Below are positions 13,001 through 14,897 of a stretch of 14,897 bases of DNA, one piece after another (the stretch's first letter is position 1; every line of letters starts with the position of its first letter). The DNA is taken from the NCBI GenBank assembly GCA_046582565.1, contig JAYGED010000058.1, positions 1 to 14,897 of the forward strand, in the 5' to 3' direction. Below the pieces are notes generated by a model. That model was given only the letters and a program-made list of their open reading frames with translations. It was not told the origin of the DNA and did not search any database. Origin of the DNA: JAYGED01 sp046582565. GTDB lineage: Bacteria; Pseudomonadota; Alphaproteobacteria; JAAXGF01. The translations under genes were made by a program, and so were the position numbers.

Positions 13001-14760
13001 GTAAAATTGGTGCCGTCGAAGGTGATTGTCTGGTCGGTAAATTGGAAACTCTCAAAATGCACCGCGGTATCCGTACTGCCGCGCCCAGCAGTCGTGTCGA
13101 CCAGTGTGACCACGCCGCCCGTATCGCTGACGGTATACTCAAGCACCGCGCCGGACAACACCAGCGTATCGGTTCCGGCGCCGCCGTCGAGTGCATTGTT
13201 GCTGGTGTCGCCGACGAGGGTGTCGTTGCCCGAACCGGTGGTGACGTTCTCGAATCGGATCAGGACATCGCTGCCAATGTCGACGCCCGATGCGGCGCTG
13301 GATGAGAGGTTGACGGAGACTGCGTTAGTGGCGCTGGCGTAGTTGATCGTATCGATGCCGGCGCCGCCGTCGAGCGCGTCACCGCCGGCGCTGCCGAATA
13401 CGGTGTCATTGCCCAAGCCGGCGGTGATGGCATTGTCGGCGGCGTTGCCGGTGATAATGTCGTTGCCCGCTCCGCCGATAACATTTTCGATTCCGGTCAG
13501 GCTATCGCTGCCGGTTTCGACGCCTGATGCGGTGCCGTTCAAAAGATTGATCGTGACCGCGTTCGTTGCGCTGGCGAAGGTGATCGTATCGGTTCCAATG
13601 CCGCCGTCGAGAAGATCGTTGCCCTCGCCCGACCCGCCGACCAGAATGTCGTCTCCGGCCTCGCCGAAAAGCTGATCGTCGCCGGCGCCGCCGTTCAGAA
13701 CGTCGTTGCCGTCGCCGCCGAAGAGCTGGTCATCGCCGCCGAGGCCGAAGAGCTGGTCGTCGCCGATACCGCTGGTCATCGTGTCGGCCGCTTCGCTGCC
13801 GGTCAGGGTAATGCCGCCGGTTGCCAACTGGTCTTCGACGATAGGCGGGTCTTCGACGATAGGAGGGTCTACGATGGAGACGTCGATGATGTTGATGGAT
13901 TCATCTATCGGAACGAAGTCGATCTCATTGTCGGTAATGAGACGCGGCGGCCCACTCACTACCGGACCTTCTCCGGGTTTTGGGCCGGGACTGTCGCCAA
14001 GGGCGAGCTGCTCTTGAGGGGGTTTGTCGGCAAGACCGCCGTCGTCGATGGCGATGATATCGCTTTCGAATCCGCCGACAACGACGACCACTTCAGCCTC
14101 TGGGGCCGCCGGCTCGCCTTGGGGCGCCGAGGCGGCATCTTCCGGCTCAGCGGCGCCAGGTTCACCGCCCTGCTGACCGCCGCCGTCCTGTTGCTCGCTC
14201 TCCTCTTGCTGGCGGCGTTCCTGCATGACGCGCACGGCGCTCTCATTAACCCGAACCGTATCGCCGAAGGTATTGTCGAATTGGCTGGCCGTGAAGGTAT
14301 CGAGCTGCGGCACGGCGCGGGCGCTGCTGACGATCACCGCGTTGTCCAGGTAGTTGGATGCATCAAGCGTGATCTGGCCGATATCCGTACTGACGGTAAT
14401 AACCCCGATGCCGCCGTCATCCTCAACCAGGAGGGAGACGATATTTTCCTCGCCTTCCTGGGCCGCCTTGCCGGCGACCTTGGTGCCGCGGATGCCGATG
14501 ACGGAAACCGGAGTCGTCACCACCATGGCGTTGGGGCCGCTTGCCGCGATTTCGCCGGTGACAAAGACGAAGACGCCCTGGAGAACCGAAATGCCCATGG
14601 AGCCGACGCTGGTATCGGGATCGTAAATCAGATCGTCGATCACCATGCGCGCTTCTTCGCCCAGCGAGAAGGTGGTGTTGTCGATAAAGATCAGGCCGAC
14701 CGAGGCATTCGGCCCGGTCTCCATGACATCGCCGAGATAAATCGGCGTATCAACCTCTAG
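9574..14760 (-). CDS. Giant RTX-type repetitive secreted protein (adhesin/matrix-like), 5' end replaced by IS630
   Basis: About 1,728 residues remain. Predicted substrate of the neighbouring type I exporter, acting at the cell surface or outside. Residues are numbered from the GTG at 14829, which lies in IS sequence. Order: FecR-like domain (25-120), Q/E/G/P-rich linker (about 200-335), RTX calcium-binding GGxGxD repeats (355-408, 450-487, 531-552), cadherin-like domain (612-708), T5SS/PEP-CTERM-associated repeats (715-1495) including a 283-residue super-repeat, and a C-terminal region (1610-1751) with GSDRDDTV, an acidic stretch and a final VTLLVDNDISASLA. That tail, with no cysteine-rich anchor, LPXTG, PEP-CTERM or beta-barrel, fits a type I secretion signal. 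The frame is open and intact, but the native N-terminus is missing: at 14760 it passes into a transposase end, so the protein may not be produced normally. Confidence 0.9.
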   Translation of the reverse strand, partial: LEVDTPIYLGDVMETGPNASVGLIFIDNTTFSLGEEARMVIDDLIYDPDTSVGSMGISVLQGVFVFVTGEIAASGPNAMVVTTPVSVIGIRGTKVAGKAAQEGEENIVSLLVEDDGGIGVITVSTDIGQITLDASNYLDNAVIVSSARAVPQLDTFTASQFDNTFGDTVRVNESAVRVMQERRQQEESEQQDGGGQQGGEPGAAEPEDAASAPQGEPAAPEAEVVVVVGGFESDIIAIDDGGLADKPPQEQLALGDSPGPKPGEGPVVSGPPRLITDNEIDFVPIDESINIIDVSIVDPPIVEDPPIVEDQLATGGITLTGSEAADTMTSGIGDDQLFGLGGDDQLFGGDGNDVLNGGAGDDQLFGEAGDDILVGGSGEGNDLLDGGIGTDTITFASATNAVTINLLNGTASGVETGSDSLTGIENVIGGAGNDIITGNAADNAITAGLGNDTVFGSAGGDALDGGAGIDTINYASATNAVSVNLSSSAASGVDIGSDVLIRFENVTTGSGNDTLVGDTSNNALDGGAGTDTLVLSGAVLEYTVSDTGGVVTLVDTTAGRGSTDTAVHFESFQFTDQTITFDGTNFTLVALDDTNTTDNNTTLAIAAADLIANDIDLDSDTLTITSIDSSATLGTVTDEGGVTFTYDPGTAFDSLTEGTSATDSFTYTVSDSTATDTATVTITVIFGVTTSLIVGDTDIETFTASAGDLFTGVIIGNTSTGEGSVTVSSTATLTTTSSGIFVDKAGTGTLTVDSGGTVTLSPPTGTEASLDIGSISGASGTVTVTGLGSTLVVANGDISVGELGTGTLTVSAGGSVTITKTTADNVNIGAESGGSGTVTVTGLDSSLTTKGLDNEVSVGAVTSSTGSLLIEDGAKLNTLLLQVGEGGTGTATITGTDSTVTVSNDNSRFSGTGDSFAGFVRVSRFSGSTGTLSVLAGGSLAIRAGIGTNTDTVGPSLQVATDADSTGTVLVDGSGSIIDITTLTSNATFGSFLQLGVGGTGAMTISNSGAVNLTGDNSFVKLGLGSAATGALNISSSGSLTINGSGGKAGMDIGSVSGGTGAVTVSGSGSTLVLNGNSGGLSVGDSGTGTLTVSSGGAVTITSAAGDNLLIGASAGGIGTVTVTGSGSSLTTAGLDNVVSVGFAAGATGSLLVESAAQVKTLFLDVGRNGTGTATVSGAESAIIVSNDNGRFSGAFDYEAGFVRVGKESGGVGNLNALNGGHVHIRPGLTANTDTTVPALIIARDLGSTGSVLVDGSNSIIDLLSTSGAGGALNNGGELQVGRGGAGDLTISNSGAVNVSALGIFSVVDRLTGSVGQLDVQSGGSVSLNALTGTSQHILGVENISSGTMTVTGQFSSFTMTGGVIDLTIGKSGTGALTVSNGGSLTVNSTTGNSFMVIGSEANSSGTVTVTGAGSTLTVNGVTPAIFVGVLGAGTLTVSDGGLVTAQNVIVGSLGTINDSGGTINGTVTVTGTVAPGASVGTLTVDGDFTLSAGTLDIEIGAGGDTDQLIVTQTLDVRDGVVELSFLDGFLPGSGETFQFATGEGGVLFDASGVSSAISGIAAEDISAPTLSVDGSNLSVTFNDSLSAGTTTHFFGSDRDDTVIFDASDNLRADGGSGSDTLKLGGGGETLDLLSVAASLYTGFEEIDLAGTGNNNLILDELSLQNITDGENAGTLIVSGDAGDEVTAAGFSDTNRDVTIDGQSYSVLNGNTADVTLLVDNDISASLA
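10345..12687 (-). repeat. T5SS/PEP-CTERM-associated repeat region with 283-residue super-repeat
   Basis: Residues 715-1495 consist of short repeats of the type GxGTLTVSxGGxVTI ... GSGTVTVTGxGSTLTV ... xVG, matching the family named T5SS/PEP-CTERM-associated repeat, probably a right-handed beta-helix. At a higher level, residues 801-1081 (11587-12429) and 1082-1367 (10729-11586) are two copies of one unit, and 1368-1495 is a third partial copy. Shared landmarks include GLDN-VSVG, VSNDN-RFSG, AGFVRV and SIID. In DNA the same GCTGAACCGG lies at 12031 and 11182, an 849-bp offset. Confidence 0.88.
12706..12996 (-). other. Cadherin-like / VCBS-type domain of the giant protein
   Basis: Residues 612-708 contain ALDDTNTTDNNTTLAI, AADLIANDIDLDSDTLTITSID, GGVTFTYDPGTAFDSL, and TDSFTYTVSDSTATDTATVTITV. 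The order D-D plus LANDxDxDxDxLxIxSxD followed by FTYTVSD matches the bacterial cadherin-like domain common in RTX adhesins. It sits between the RTX blocks and the long repeat region. Confidence 0.85.
13174..13767 (-). repeat. RTX calcium-binding repeat blocks with a 79-residue duplication
   Basis: Nonapeptide repeats of the GGxGxDxLx type occur at residues 355-408 (GIGDDQLFGLGGDDQLFGG and on), 450-487 and 531-552. They bind calcium and drive folding after export in type I substrates. The segments 412-468 and 491-547 are homologous (both contain YASATNAV or FASATNAV, then a SGV..GSD..L..xENV stretch and GNDTL or GNDII), giving a 79-residue, 237-bp spacing. Confidence 0.88.
13825..14232 (-). 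other. Low-complexity Q/E/G/P-rich linker in the giant protein
   Basis: Residues 200-335 are rich in Gln, Glu, Gly, Pro and Ala (for example EERSEQQ-like and GGEPGAAEPEDAAS runs), with a tandem PPIVED pair encoded by 18-bp units at 13832-13849 and 13850-13867. It probably forms a flexible spacer between the FecR-like domain and the calcium-binding repeats. Confidence 0.75.
14470..14760 (-). other. FecR-like domain segment of the giant protein, broken at its 5' side
   Basis: Residues 25-120 read VDTPIYLGDVMETG, then TTFSLGEEARMVIDDLIYDP, VLQGVFVFVTGEIA, and TPVSVIGIRGTKVAG. This is the FecR-type fold often placed at the N-terminus of large alphaproteobacterial secreted repeat proteins, not a sigma-factor regulator. 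The usual first strand or two (a segment of the G.V.v.R..G type before the D.V..GD motif) is missing, because the IS end lies immediately upstream of LEVDTPIYLGD. Confidence 0.8.
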
Positions 14761-14897
14761 TGGATTGAATCTAACACTTGGAACCCACGGTTTCTGGCTG
14801 CGATGATGTCGTCGGGGTTGGCGCTCCACATGAATGGCTTTGCCTCGGTATCGTTGTGTTCGGCGATGAAGCGGTTAATGGCGACTTGCAGATCGCC
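14757..14897 (-). CDS. IS630-family transposase, C-terminal 46 residues only
   Basis: The reverse strand from the window edge reads GDLQVAINRFIAEHNDTEAK followed by PFMWSANPDDIIAARNRGFQVLDSIH and a TAG stop at 14759-14757. This is the C-terminal tail of IS630-family transposases (the INRF.AEHN..PKPF.W...PD.IIAA..RG.QVLDSIH pattern). The DDE catalytic residues lie outside the window. It runs in the same direction as the giant gene, in another frame. The last codons and stop touch the CTAG at which the IS ends. Confidence 0.85.
   Translation of the reverse strand, partial: GDLQVAINRFIAEHNDTEAKPFMWSANPDDIIAARNRGFQVLDSIH
14758..14897. mobile_element. IS630-family insertion sequence, one end only
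   Basis: The visible end begins with TAGTGGATTGAATCTAACAC at 14758. It abuts FecR-like coding sequence at the CTAG of 14757-14760, matching the known preference of IS630 for CTAG, with duplication of the TA. The other end, and hence the second TA copy, is outside the window. The exact boundary is inferred from where the FecR-like reading frame begins. Confidence 0.75.

Noticed and set aside
10345..13767. Regular repeats that might be read as a CRISPR array
   Set aside because: The repeats are coding, degenerate at wobble positions, and keep one frame over more than 3 kb; there are no identical repeats with unique spacers.
14470..14760. FecR-like domain as an iron-signalling anti-sigma regulator
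   Set aside because: No sigma factor or TonB receptor is near, and the domain is fused to a giant RTX protein, where it serves as a structural N-terminal module.

Overview
The window looks like part of a GC-rich alphaproteobacterial genome, possibly from the Rhodospirillales. Pointers are the core cluster yggT-like / DUF167 / folD, the FecR-start giant secreted protein with its own type I exporter, a CHASE2-cyclase, and CTAG-bounded palindromic intergenic repeats. The taxonomic call is inference from gene content only.

Layout. (1) 1-1248, minus strand: a housekeeping cluster of a YggT-family membrane protein, a DUF167/YggU protein and the N-terminal two thirds of FolD, which runs off the left edge. 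(2) 1249-1613: a spacer with a 21-bp tandem duplication, a promoter-like sequence, a tRNA-Ala (CGC) gene with encoded CCA, and a 14-bp tandem repeat at its 3' end. (3) 1614-2504, plus strand: a PAPS-dependent sulfotransferase-like protein. (4) 2578-5630, minus strand: an ABC exporter and an HlyD-type membrane fusion protein overlapping by ATGA. (5) 5698-8046, plus strand: a CHASE2-domain class III adenylyl cyclase with a GTG start, divergent from the exporter across a 67-bp region holding two interleaved dyads. (6) 8047-8225: a block of CTAG-bounded palindromes between converging genes. (7) 8222-9511, minus strand: a TolC-family outer-membrane channel. (8) 9574-14760, minus strand: a very large repetitive secreted protein (FecR-like domain, low-complexity linker, RTX calcium repeats, cadherin-like domain, T5SS/PEP-CTERM-associated repeats, C-terminal tail of type I substrate type). 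(9) 14757-14897: the 3' end of an IS630-family transposase gene.

How it fits together. Regions 4-8 form a complete type I secretion locus: inner-membrane ATPase, adaptor, outer-membrane channel and the probable substrate, a giant adhesin or matrix protein. A membrane cyclase with an extracytoplasmic CHASE2 sensor lies inside the locus and could link an outside signal to cyclic-nucleotide control of adhesin export.

The most notable observation is that the 5' end of the giant gene is not native. The frame crosses an IS630 end at a CTAG, the known target of IS630 elements, inside the FecR-like domain. The apparent N-terminus is transposon sequence and the locus is probably interrupted in this strain. 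Other notable points are a 283-residue super-repeat in the giant protein, repeats named after autotransporters in a protein with no autotransporter barrel, and palindromes one of which supplies the tolC stop codon.
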